Assembly (NCBI GenBank): GCA_016195205.1
Contig: JACQAB010000121.1
Span: forward strand, 1 to 6,603
Direction of reading: 5' to 3'
DNA: 6,603 bases
From: Pseudomonadota bacterium
GTDB lineage: Bacteria > Pseudomonadota > Alphaproteobacteria > UBA9219 > RGZA01
Shown: positions 1-4,422 of the stretch, one piece after another
Layout of the letters: each line of letters opens with the position of its first letter
How positions within the stretch are numbered: the stretch's first letter is position 1
Program-made: the position numbers and the translations under genes
The notes under the pieces: generated by a model
Told to the model about the DNA's origin: nothing
Databases searched by the model: none
What the model saw: the letters and a program-made list of their open reading frames with translations, nothing else

Positions 1-127
1 CTGCTTCAACCGCCTCAAGCACTTCCGCCGCTTCGCCACCCGCTTCGACCGCAACGATGCCCATTACCTTGCTACCGTCACCCTCGCCTCTATCGCTCTC
101 TGGCTCAGGGCGTTATATGTTGATTGA
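1..127 (+). CDS. IS5-family transposase, C-terminal fragment (cut by left window edge)
   Basis: Reading from base 2 gives 41 residues before a TGA at 125-127. They contain the hallmark end of IS5-family DDE transposases, FNRLKHFRRFATRFD, followed by a hydrophobic helix (LATVTLASIALWLR). In this family the catalytic motif is Y-(2)-R-(3)-E-(6)-K. The Lys of RLK is visible, and the catalytic Glu should lie about two codons before the first visible residue, just outside the window. The enzyme would cut and join the insertion-sequence ends. The reading frame is intact as far as it can be seen, so nothing shows decay, but most of the gene is missing. It converges on the minus-strand gene at 130-456, with only 2 bp between the two stop codons. 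The insertion-sequence terminal repeat cannot be defined without the left end. Family assignment is fairly sure; subgroup is not. Confidence 0.85.
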   Translation, partial: CFNRLKHFRRFATRFDRNDAHYLATVTLASIALWLRALYVD

Positions 128-128
128 A

Positions 129-198
129 CCTAGGCCCTAGGCCTCAGGAGAAAACTTCCCTTTTCTTCTTGCCTAAGGCCTAAGGCCTCGGGCCTTGA
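129..198. repeat. Convergent inverted array of 7-bp units (CCTAGGC / CTTAGGC)
   Basis: The left arm on the plus strand reads CCTAGGC, CCTAGGC, CTCAGGA (129-149). After a pyrimidine-rich 21-bp spacer (150-170), the right arm (171-198) read on the complementary strand from its outer end gives TCAAGGC, CCGAGGC, CTTAGGC, CTTAGGC. The arms can therefore pair in several registers. The element starts 1 bp after the transposase stop and forms the last codons of the minus-strand gene at 130-456. Its layout matches the elements at 551-625 and 1385-1458, with a different unit. It could contain the right end of the IS5 element, which cannot be tested here. Confidence 0.7.
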
Positions 199-456
199 AC
201 CAAGCAAGGTCATTGAAAATTGGCTGTCACGCGCCTGTTGGCGGAGTTCCTCTTCGGCCCGGTCGATGAAGGAAAGCAGTTTCAGCTCTTCCAGCTTGGC
301 GAAGGCGATTTCCTGCAGCAGTGTGGCCAGCTTGATCAGGCAAAAGCCCTGGCCGGTAAAAAGCCCGCTGCGGTTTTGATGCAAATGATGAAGTTTCAGG
401 CGGTTTTCGCCCAGTTTTTGGCTATGCCAGCTTTTTTCGAATACCGCGGCGCGCAT
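130..456 (-). CDS. Small protein of unknown function (108 aa), C-terminus encoded by repeat DNA
   Basis: I do not recognise this protein. The start is well supported: an AAAGGAG Shine-Dalgarno lies 5 bp before the ATG, the best ribosome site in the window, which favours this strand over the overlapping plus-strand frame at 220-513. No signal peptide or membrane segment is evident. Roughly residues 34-75 look like amphipathic helix, rich in Leu, Glu, Lys and Gln (for example FAKLEELKLLSFIDRAEEELRQQ), so a small helical protein is plausible. The last 25 or so residues (SRPEALGLRQEEKGSFLLRPRA region) are translated from the inverted heptamer array at 129-198 next to the transposase end. The original C-terminus may therefore have been replaced, and the gene may be a truncated remnant. 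It is the last gene of the minus-strand run, separated from the SYLF gene by 171 bp that include another array. Confidence 0.55.
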   Translation of the reverse strand: MRAAVFEKSWHSQKLGENRLKLHHLHQNRSGLFTGQGFCLIKLATLLQEIAFAKLEELKLLSFIDRAEEELRQQARDSQFSMTLLGSRPEALGLRQEEKGSFLLRPRA

Positions 457-461
457 GAAAT

Positions 462-468
462 CTCCTTT
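462..468 (-). promoter_or_regulatory. Strong Shine-Dalgarno of the small unknown gene
   Basis: On the minus strand AAAGGAG is followed by ATTTC and then ATG at 456. This near-perfect complement to the 16S rRNA tail at 5-bp spacing fixes both the strand and the start of the 108-residue gene. It contrasts with the repeat-occupied starts of the SYLF and ABC ATPase genes, which have none. Confidence 0.75.
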
Positions 469-481
469 GACGATGGAGACA

Positions 482-491
482 GCCTAAGGCC
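482..491. repeat. Solo copy of the GCCTAAGGCC heptamer-array unit
   Basis: GCCTAAGGCC here is identical to ten bases found twice in the array at 171-187. It lies just upstream of the small unknown gene, so that gene has the same word on both sides. A 10-bp palindrome can recur by chance, so the link is tentative. Confidence 0.35.
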
Positions 492-550
492 CACGCGCTT
501 TCACTTGCGTTAATGGCGAATTAGTTGCGAACAAGTTGAATCAAATACAA

Positions 551-625
551 GGGGCTGAGGGGCTAGGGGACTCAGGGAATAAGAAAATAAAACTCAGCCC
601 CTTAGCCCCTGAGTCCCCTAGCCCT
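551..625. repeat. Convergent inverted array of 8-bp G-rich units (4 + 4)
   Basis: The left arm (551-582) is GGGGCTGA, GGGGCTAG, GGGACTCA, GGGAATAA. The spacer is 583-593, an A-rich 11 bp. The right arm (594-625), read on the complement from its outer end, is AGGGCTAG, GGGACTCA, GGGGCTAA, GGGGCTGA. Bases 560-577 and 607-624 form a perfect 18-bp inverted repeat, and 551-558 can alternatively pair with 594-601, so at least two folds compete. The element begins 2 bp beyond the SYLF stop codon, so it would form a large hairpin in the 3' end of that transcript. There is no T-run, so it is not a standard intrinsic terminator. Confidence 0.85.
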
Positions 626-627
626 CC

Positions 628-1380
628 TTACGGCATCGCCGTGACGAGCCTGTCGGCGTAAGGGCTGGTGAATTTCTGCTGCACCAGGATGCCATCGGGC
701 GTGGCGCCGTCGCCGTACAGCGCTTTGTTCCAGGATGGATCGGGCGTGACGATGGTGCCGTCCAGCGACACGCCTACATAAAGCCCTTCCGAGCGCGCGA
801 AGGCATAAACATCGGCGCCGGCGCCAAGCCCGGTGGCGGCCTGCGCGCCGCGCCCCAGCGTGCCGACGGAAGCCCCGGCGCTTCCGCCCAGCGTCAATTC
901 ATGTTCCAGCAGGGCCTGAAGACCCTTTTCCGACATGATGGCCAGGATCAGTTCGGAGCTTTGCCCGCCGATCTGCAGCCCGTAATTCAACCCGCCGATG
1001 GTGTAAAAGGCGGGATTGCTCCATTTTTTGCCGTTGGTGCCGCGCGCCAGCAACACGCCCGAGCCGCCATGCCCCCCTAAGAAAAAGCTGAGCTTGAACA
1101 TTTTCGGCACGATCAGCACCGCCTTGGCGCGGGTCACCAGGCTGAGCAGCGAGGGATAATCGGGATCGGACAACAGGGATTCCAGCGTGGCCTGCGACTT
1201 CAGCAGCAGGTCTTTCTCGGGCGTCAGATCAGGGGCAGTGCGTTCGGCCGGATCGGGCGGGGTGTTCAGCTGGTTGGTCAGCAAGCCGTCGTCATGGTGG
1301 CCCACATTCATGCGCGTCGCGGCGGAAGCAGGCAAGACAAGTGTGACAATCATTATTAAAAAAAGAGAGAGACGAAGCAT
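628..1380 (-). CDS. Secreted lipid-binding SYLF (Ysc84/DUF500) domain protein
   Basis: The 250-residue product has an N-terminal signal peptide: a hydrophobic core at residues 4-16 ending in PASA, with likely cleavage after Ala20 or Ala21, so the mature protein is probably periplasmic. After a polar linker, residues about 64-245 match the SYLF domain, named for its role in binding phosphoinositides in eukaryotes. The bacterial role is poorly defined. Visible family landmarks are AKAVLIVP (85-92), a Gly-rich GGHGGSGVLLARG (102-114), FYTIGGLNYGLQIGGQ (125-140), GRGAQAAT (176-183), YAFARSEGLYVGVSLDGT (192-209) and a YGDG near 222. The length is normal for the bacterial family. The ATG at 1380 has no Shine-Dalgarno: the octamer array begins 4 bp upstream. 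It follows the ABC exporter genes and may be co-transcribed. An envelope role alongside the exporter is a guess from position only. Confidence 0.88.
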   Translation of the reverse strand: MLRLSLFLIMIVTLVLPASAATRMNVGHHDDGLLTNQLNTPPDPAERTAPDLTPEKDLLLKSQATLESLLSDPDYPSLLSLVTRAKAVLIVPKMFKLSFFLGGHGGSGVLLARGTNGKKWSNPAFYTIGGLNYGLQIGGQSSELILAIMSEKGLQALLEHELTLGGSAGASVGTLGRGAQAATGLGAGADVYAFARSEGLYVGVSLDGTIVTPDPSWNKALYGDGATPDGILVQQKFTSPYADRLVTAMP

Positions 1381-1384
1381 GGCG

Positions 1385-1458
1385 GGTTCGAAGGTTCGGA
1401 GGTTCGGAGGTTCAAAACAGCCCTACTCCGCACCTTCGAACCTTCGCACCTCCGAACC
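1385..1458. repeat. Convergent inverted array of 8-bp GGTTCGGA-type units (4 + 4)
   Basis: The left arm (1385-1416) is GGTTCGAA, GGTTCGGA, GGTTCGGA, GGTTCAAA. A 10-bp spacer follows (1417-1426). The right arm (1427-1458), read on the complement from its outer end, is GGTTCGGA, GGTGCGAA, GGTTCGAA, GGTGCGGA. In direct register 25 of 32 positions pair, and shifted registers include perfect 8-bp unit matches. It fills essentially the whole gap between the permease and SYLF genes: its last base falls in the permease TAG stop and its first lies 4 bp from the SYLF start. The layout is almost the same as at 551-625, but the unit is different. Confidence 0.88.
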
Positions 1459-2255
1459 TATTCGGCAAGATTCAACAAGGCGCCGCGCTGCTGTGCCCCT
1501 TTAAGGGTGGCGTAAAACACGCCCAAAGACCCCGCCAGATAAAGCGCGTTAAGCCCGAAAGCTTTCAGCATCGCCGCGCTTTCCACCGGCTGATGGGCGG
1601 CAATATGGCGCAGCGACTCGAAGATATAAGACGCCGGCAGGGCCAGGCCGACCAGGCGCATCGGCTCGGGCATGATGTCGAGCGGGTAATAAACGCCAAG
1701 GAAAGGCACGAAGAACCAGCTGAGCATCCAGCCGAACCATTCGGCGCTTTGCCCAAAGCGCAGCAGCAGGGCGATGACCAGTATGCCGCAGATGCTGCCG
1801 CTGAGGATCAGGTTGAACACGAAGGGCACGAACCACCAGCCGATGTTCAGAATATTATAATCGAAAAGCCAGAAGCAGATCAGCAGCGCCGGCGCCAGCC
1901 CGATGATCAGGCGCAGGATCATCACCGTGCCATAGGCCAGCAGCTGTTCATGCGCGCGCAACGGGCTGATGTAAAGCGGGGCGATGTTGCGCGAATAAAT
2001 TTCCTCAACAAAAGCCAGCATCAGCCCCATGGTGGGGCGCAGAAAAAATTCCAGCAAAATGGTGCCGCCCAGAATCATGCTGAAATTCATGGTGGTCGCG
2101 CCGAGGCGCTTCATCAGGTAAAGGTTCAAAAAGCCCAGGAACAGGATGTTCAGCGTCGGCCAGTAAATGGTTTCCAACAGGCGCGGCGGCGAGCCTTTCA
2201 GCAGCATGGCGTAGCGCAGGACCAGGGCATAGATGCGGCGAAGGGCGGCGGTCAT
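1458..2255 (-). CDS. ABC-2 type exporter, membrane permease subunit
   Basis: The 265-residue protein is the membrane half of a two-gene ABC-2 exporter; its partner is the ATPase at 2380-3108. About six membrane segments are visible, near residues 30-48, 57-81, 108-131, 139-165, 172-190 and 232-251. The cytoplasmic loop EEIYSRNIAPLYISPL (84-99) resembles the coupling segment of ABC-2 permeases. The stretch YYPLDIMPEPMRLVGLALP (189-207) before the last segment is also typical of the family. The substrate cannot be told; relatives export drugs, polysaccharides or lipids. I chose the ATG at 2255, with GGAGG 9 bp upstream. An in-frame ATG at 2360 would add 35 residues, but those codons lie largely in the hairpin repeat and give its usual translation (MPAKAGIQ, SLRWDD). 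The 124-bp gap to the ATPase is long for an ABC pair because of that repeat. Confidence 0.9.
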   Translation of the reverse strand: MTAALRRIYALVLRYAMLLKGSPPRLLETIYWPTLNILFLGFLNLYLMKRLGATTMNFSMILGGTILLEFFLRPTMGLMLAFVEEIYSRNIAPLYISPLRAHEQLLAYGTVMILRLIIGLAPALLICFWLFDYNILNIGWWFVPFVFNLILSGSICGILVIALLLRFGQSAEWFGWMLSWFFVPFLGVYYPLDIMPEPMRLVGLALPASYIFESLRHIAAHQPVESAAMLKAFGLNALYLAGSLGVFYATLKGAQQRGALLNLAE

Positions 2256-2283
2256 GGAGCAAGGCCTCCGCCAAAAAACACGC

Positions 2284-2365
2284 ACGTCATCCCAGCGAAG
2301 GCTGGGGTCCAGGGCCGTAGGACACGGCTTGTGGCTCTGGATGCCAGCCTTCGCTGGCATGACGT
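2284..2365. repeat. 82-bp dispersed hairpin repeat ('MPAKAGIQ' type) between ABC genes
   Basis: The arms 2284-2305 and 2344-2365 are inverted copies of 22 bp with one mismatch (ACGTCATCCCAGCGAAGGCTGG on the left), and pairing continues weakly inward through a TCCAG/CTGGA match. Translated, the ends give the peptides VIPAKAG and MPAFAGMT that accompany a repeat scattered through many proteobacterial genomes. It separates the ABC ATPase from its permease. In the minus direction the hairpin is followed 5 bp later by TTTTTT (2278-2273). In the plus direction it runs straight into a T-rich stretch (2365-2375). It could therefore act as a partial terminator in either direction. No clear target duplication is visible. 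Confidence 0.85.
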
Positions 2366-2379
2366 TTTCTTTTTATGGC

Positions 2380-3108
2380 TCATACCGTCTTCTCCCGCAC
2401 CACGCGCAAAAAGGTTTCTTCCAGGGTTTGCGACGAGAATTCCTGTAATAATTCCTTGGGTGTTCCACGCGCGGCAATTTTTCCCTCGGTCATGATCATC
2501 ACATAATCAGCCATGCGCTCGACCTCGACCAGATTATGCGAGGCCATTAGCAGGCTGGCGCCCGACTGCCTGTGGTAATTCAGCAGGTAACCGCGCACCC
2601 AGTCGGCGGCGTCGGGGTCGAGCGAGGCGGTGGGCTCATCCAGCAGCAGCGCGCGCGGGCGGTTCAGCAACGCCTTGGCCAAAGCGACGCGGGTTTTCTG
2701 TCCGGAAGACAGGCGGCCATAGGGCCGGTGCAGGAATTCATTGAGCTGCAAATCATTAGCCAGCTCGCGGATGCGGGCGGGAAGGTTGCGCACATCGTAA
2801 AGATGCCCATAGACCACCAGGTTTTCGCGCGCCGTCAGGCTACCCGGCAGGTCGACATAGGGCGAGGAGAAATTCATGGTGGGCAGCGCGCGGTAGCGGT
2901 GCTTCGCCATGTCGTGCCCCAGCACGCGCAGATGGCCGGAAGTGGGCAGGGTGAGGCCTAAAATCATCGACAGCGTGGTGGTTTTGCCGGCGCCGTTGCT
3001 GCCCAAAAGGGCGACGATTTTGCCCTCATCCACATGGAAGCTGACGCCGTTCACCGCGTGCACGGCGCCGAACTGCTTGGACAGGTTTTCAACTTCGATG
3101 ACGGGCAT
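2380..3108 (-). CDS. ABC-2 type exporter, ATP-binding subunit
   Basis: This 242-residue cytoplasmic ATPase powers the exporter whose permease follows at 2255. The nucleotide-binding motifs are in order: Walker A GSNGAGKTT (36-44), signature LSSGQ (133-137, Ser in place of the usual first Gly), Walker B RALLLDEP with Asp157 and catalytic Glu158, D-loop SLD (162-164) and switch His191. The usual Q-loop Gln is not evident: the stretch reads TMNFSSPYVDLP (77-88), which I believe is a trait of one ABC-2 subfamily rather than a defect. The start at 3108 gives a normal N-terminus (IEVENLSKQFG). It has no Shine-Dalgarno, because 7-bp tandem repeats begin 4 bp upstream. It is the first gene of a probable ATPase-permease-SYLF operon. 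Family assignment is sure; the substrate is unknown. Confidence 0.95.
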   Translation of the reverse strand: MPVIEVENLSKQFGAVHAVNGVSFHVDEGKIVALLGSNGAGKTTTLSMILGLTLPTSGHLRVLGHDMAKHRYRALPTMNFSSPYVDLPGSLTARENLVVYGHLYDVRNLPARIRELANDLQLNEFLHRPYGRLSSGQKTRVALAKALLNRPRALLLDEPTASLDPDAADWVRGYLLNYHRQSGASLLMASHNLVEVERMADYVMIMTEGKIAARGTPKELLQEFSSQTLEETFLRVVREKTV

Positions 3109-3111
3109 TTT

Positions 3112-3188
3112 CAGGGATCAGAGGTCAGGGATCAGAGGTCAGGGATCAGAGATCAGAGATCAGAAGAAGTTATATAATACTTCTTCTG
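3112..3188. repeat. 7-bp CAGRGRT tandem repeats leading into a 10-bp hairpin
   Basis: Seven heptamers run from 3112 to 3160: CAGGGAT, CAGAGGT, CAGGGAT, CAGAGGT, CAGGGAT, CAGAGAT, CAGAGAT. Then CAGAAGAAGT (3161-3170) pairs perfectly with ACTTCTTCTG (3179-3188) around the AT-only loop TATATAAT. The complement beyond 3188 repeats a CAGAAG word. The element occupies most of the gap between the Doc toxin gene and the ABC ATPase and ends 3 bp from the ATPase start, so it forms that gene's leader. The arms are less symmetric than at 551 and 1385, and the copy number should be prone to slippage. I see no convincing promoter for the ATPase in this gap. Confidence 0.8.
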
Positions 3189-3212
3189 CTTCTGCCTACT
3201 TATGCCGGAAAC

Positions 3213-3662
3213 TTATTTTTGCTTTGTGCTGTGCTTGCGCAGCCAGGCGGCGAAGTCGGCTTCGCTGGCTTTACCCGAGGCCAGCGCCACCATCATAACC
3301 ACGCATTCATCCGGCGGCGCTTTGAGATATTGTCCGTTGCGCTTTAAAAAGGCATAGCAACTGAACAGCGCCGTGCGCTTGTTGGCGTCGACAAAAGGAT
3401 GATTTTTGGCGATGCCATAGGCGTAAGCCGCCGCGCATTCGAAGACATCCTTGTTTTCATAGGCGGCAAGATTCTGCGGACGCGCCAGGGCGGATTCCAG
3501 CAGGCCTTCGTCGCGCACGCCATGCAAGCCGCCGTATTTCATCAGCGCCTGCTCATGAAAGGTGAGAATGACGTCCTTGCTTAGCCAGACAAATTTTTCT
3601 TCTTCCGGCATGCTTTGGATTTCGTGCAGCCCGGGAGTTTTCGACATGGACATGGCGCTCAC
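3213..3662 (-). CDS. doc: Doc-type (death-on-curing, Fic fold) toxin
   Basis: This is the toxin of a type II toxin-antitoxin pair. Residues about 26-145 match the Doc family: WLSKDVILTFHEQAL, GGLHGVRDEGLLESALARPQN (45-64), the helix AAAYAYGIA and the Fic/Doc motif HPFVDANKRT (88-97). Doc toxins have a Lys in this motif where AMP-transferring Fic proteins have Gly. The founding Doc phosphorylates elongation factor Tu and stops translation; the same reaction is inferred here. All motif residues are present, so it is probably active. The GTG start at 3662 overlaps the antitoxin stop by 4 bp (GTGA), suggesting translational coupling. ATG codons at 3653 and 3647 are alternatives. Doc proteins are usually 120-135 residues, so the first 20 or so of these 149 may be extra or not translated. 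Confidence 0.92.
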   Translation of the reverse strand: MSAMSMSKTPGLHEIQSMPEEEKFVWLSKDVILTFHEQALMKYGGLHGVRDEGLLESALARPQNLAAYENKDVFECAAAYAYGIAKNHPFVDANKRTALFSCYAFLKRNGQYLKAPPDECVVMMVALASGKASEADFAAWLRKHSTKQK

Positions 3663-3892
3663 TTATCGGCCAGGGCGCGCAGCACGTCGCCATACTCGCC
3701 CATGAATTCATCGGCGATGTTCATCTGCTTCTGGAATTCAGGATCGAACGCGCGCAACTCCACCCCGTCGCGGGTGGGAACCAGAAACAGCCGGCCGTCC
3801 TTGCCCAGGTTCAGTTTGTCGAGGATTTCCTTGGGCAAAATCACGCCCTTGGAATTGCCGATCTCGCGCAGCTTGGTTTCGATGGTGGACAT
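3659..3892 (-). CDS. AbrB/MazE-type antitoxin paired with Doc
   Basis: The 77-residue product has an N-terminal swapped-hairpin AbrB/SpoVT DNA-binding domain (about residues 3-47), with the family pattern REIGNSKGVILPKEIL and a LNLGKDGRLFLVP strand. Residues 49-77 form a short acidic tail (FDPEFQKQMNIADEFMGEYGDVLRALAD), which should wrap into the Doc active cleft. It would neutralise the toxin at 3213-3662 and repress its own promoter. The classic Doc partner is Phd, so an AbrB-type partner is the less familiar arrangement, though such pairs are known from genome annotations. I start it at the ATG at 3892, with GGAG 7 bp upstream. An in-frame ATG at 3904 would add MEKP but has a poorer ribosome site. 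The gene overlaps the toxin by 4 bp. Confidence 0.9.
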   Translation of the reverse strand: MSTIETKLREIGNSKGVILPKEILDKLNLGKDGRLFLVPTRDGVELRAFDPEFQKQMNIADEFMGEYGDVLRALADK

Positions 3893-3912
3893 GGGTTTCT
3901 CCAATTCTTCGT

Positions 3913-3941
3913 AATATAGCAGAAAATCTATGATATTACAA
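3913..3941 (-). promoter_or_regulatory. Sigma-70-like promoter of the antitoxin-toxin operon
   Basis: On the minus strand TTGTAA (3941-3936) is followed after exactly 17 bp by TATATT (3918-3913). Transcription would start near 3906, about 14 bases before the chosen antitoxin ATG. The match is 4 of 6 at -35 and 5 of 6 at -10. A palindrome overlaps the -35 box, as expected for autoregulation. Confidence 0.55.
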
Positions 3942-3949
3942 CATATGTT
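3940..3949. promoter_or_regulatory. Palindromic operator candidate AACATATGTT
   Basis: The perfect 10-bp palindrome AACATATGTT overlaps the -35 box of the toxin-antitoxin promoter. Antitoxins with AbrB-type domains bind palindromic sites and repress their own operons, so this is the likely site for the antitoxin or its complex with Doc. This is inferred from position and symmetry only. Confidence 0.45.
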
Positions 3950-3956
3950 ATAACTT

Positions 3957-3977
3957 TAAAACCCTTAATTTATAAGG
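3957..3977 (-). terminator. Weak terminator-like dyad after the HNH gene (CCTTA-N5-TAAGG)
   Basis: CCTTAATTTATAAGG (3963-3977) abuts the stop codon of the HNH-like gene. In that gene's direction the 5-bp stem is followed by GTTTT (3962-3958). A stem this short and AT-rich would be a weak terminator at best. The same CCTTA-N5-TAAGG form occurs just before the gene at 4423-4437, so it may be a boundary rather than a terminator. Confidence 0.35.
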
Positions 3978-4418
3978 CTATTTCCTGTTTTTGTGATGGG
4001 AAGCTACGCGAAGGCAAAGCGCCACAAAGTCATCATGAGAAAGATCATTTTTAGCATCGTTGGTTCGCCATGCGCAAATCTTGAAATTGGCGGCACCAAG
4101 TCCATCATCCACATGGTCGACGCTAGGTAATAAAGCAAATTTCGCTTTATAAGCACGGCGATGCTTTTTGGATTCTACGTTGTTATATTTGCTCAACAGC
4201 GTCCAGATGAGTTGTTCGCCTGTGTAGAAGTCTTTTCCAAGAGAATCGAGAACGGCTTCATGAATGGCACGCTTGTATAGGCTGTTTGTTGCTATCTTAT
4301 TCCCGCGCTTACAGTCACGACGCTTATGAGTAACTGCTTTTCGGTCCAGCCACTTTTTGTAGGCTTGCTGAGTTAAGATTCCATTCAGGAAATCAGGAAG
4401 CGGATATTTGTAAGGCAT
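3978..4418 (-). CDS. HNH-like endonuclease, stand-alone, AT-rich
   Basis: The 146-residue protein has a Lys/Arg-rich N-terminal half and a C-terminal module resembling HNH nucleases. DFYTGEQLIW (63-72) stands where many HNH proteins have a Cys-containing knuckle. It is followed by SVDHV (99-103) with the Asp-His metal/general-base pair, then Asn111 in GAANFKIC, and WRTNDAKNDLS (117-127), the W-x-x-N-x-x-K helix common in phage and mobile HNH enzymes. No zinc-binding Cys pairs are seen. No methylase or specificity partner is next to it, so it is not an obvious restriction system. GC is 44% (133 of 300 bases at 4021-4320) against 66% counted in the neighbour, which suggests transfer. AAGGA lies 3 bp before the ATG at 4418. 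Matching CCTTA-N5-TAAGG palindromes flank the gene. Nuclease family is moderately sure; target and biological role are unknown. Confidence 0.65.
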   Translation of the reverse strand: MPYKYPLPDFLNGILTQQAYKKWLDRKAVTHKRRDCKRGNKIATNSLYKRAIHEAVLDSLGKDFYTGEQLIWTLLSKYNNVESKKHRRAYKAKFALLPSVDHVDDGLGAANFKICAWRTNDAKNDLSHDDFVALCLRVASHHKNRK

Positions 4419-4422
4419 ATGT

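Noticed and set aside
220..513. Plus-strand frame opposite the small unknown gene
   Set aside because: It has a TTG start with no ribosome site and an antisense-like composition. The minus-strand frame has a near-perfect Shine-Dalgarno.
551..625. Intrinsic terminator after the SYLF gene
   Set aside because: The stem is strong, but no T-run follows it in the direction of transcription, and the same design appears before start codons elsewhere, so a terminator does not explain it.
1593..2495. Long 300-codon open frame on the plus strand
   Set aside because: It lies antisense to the ABC permease, runs through the hairpin repeat, and is Gln/His/Ala-rich without any domain, which is typical of a shadow frame in GC-rich DNA. 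The minus strand encodes a clear ABC-2 permease.
3173..3178. Perfect TATAAT on the plus strand as a promoter
   Set aside because: It is part of the AT-only loop of the 3161-3188 hairpin, has no -35 box at a proper distance, and there is no plus-strand gene downstream. The minus-strand reading also lacks a -35 match.
3112..3188. Possible CRISPR array, considered for all four short-unit arrays
   Set aside because: The units are 7-8 bp, contiguous with no spacers, and the arms are inverted. CRISPR repeats are longer, in one orientation and separated by unique spacers. No cas genes are present.
3978..4418. HNH gene as part of a restriction-modification or other defence system
   Set aside because: No methyltransferase, specificity or helicase gene is adjacent. 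The neighbours are a metabolic enzyme and a toxin-antitoxin pair with its own promoter.
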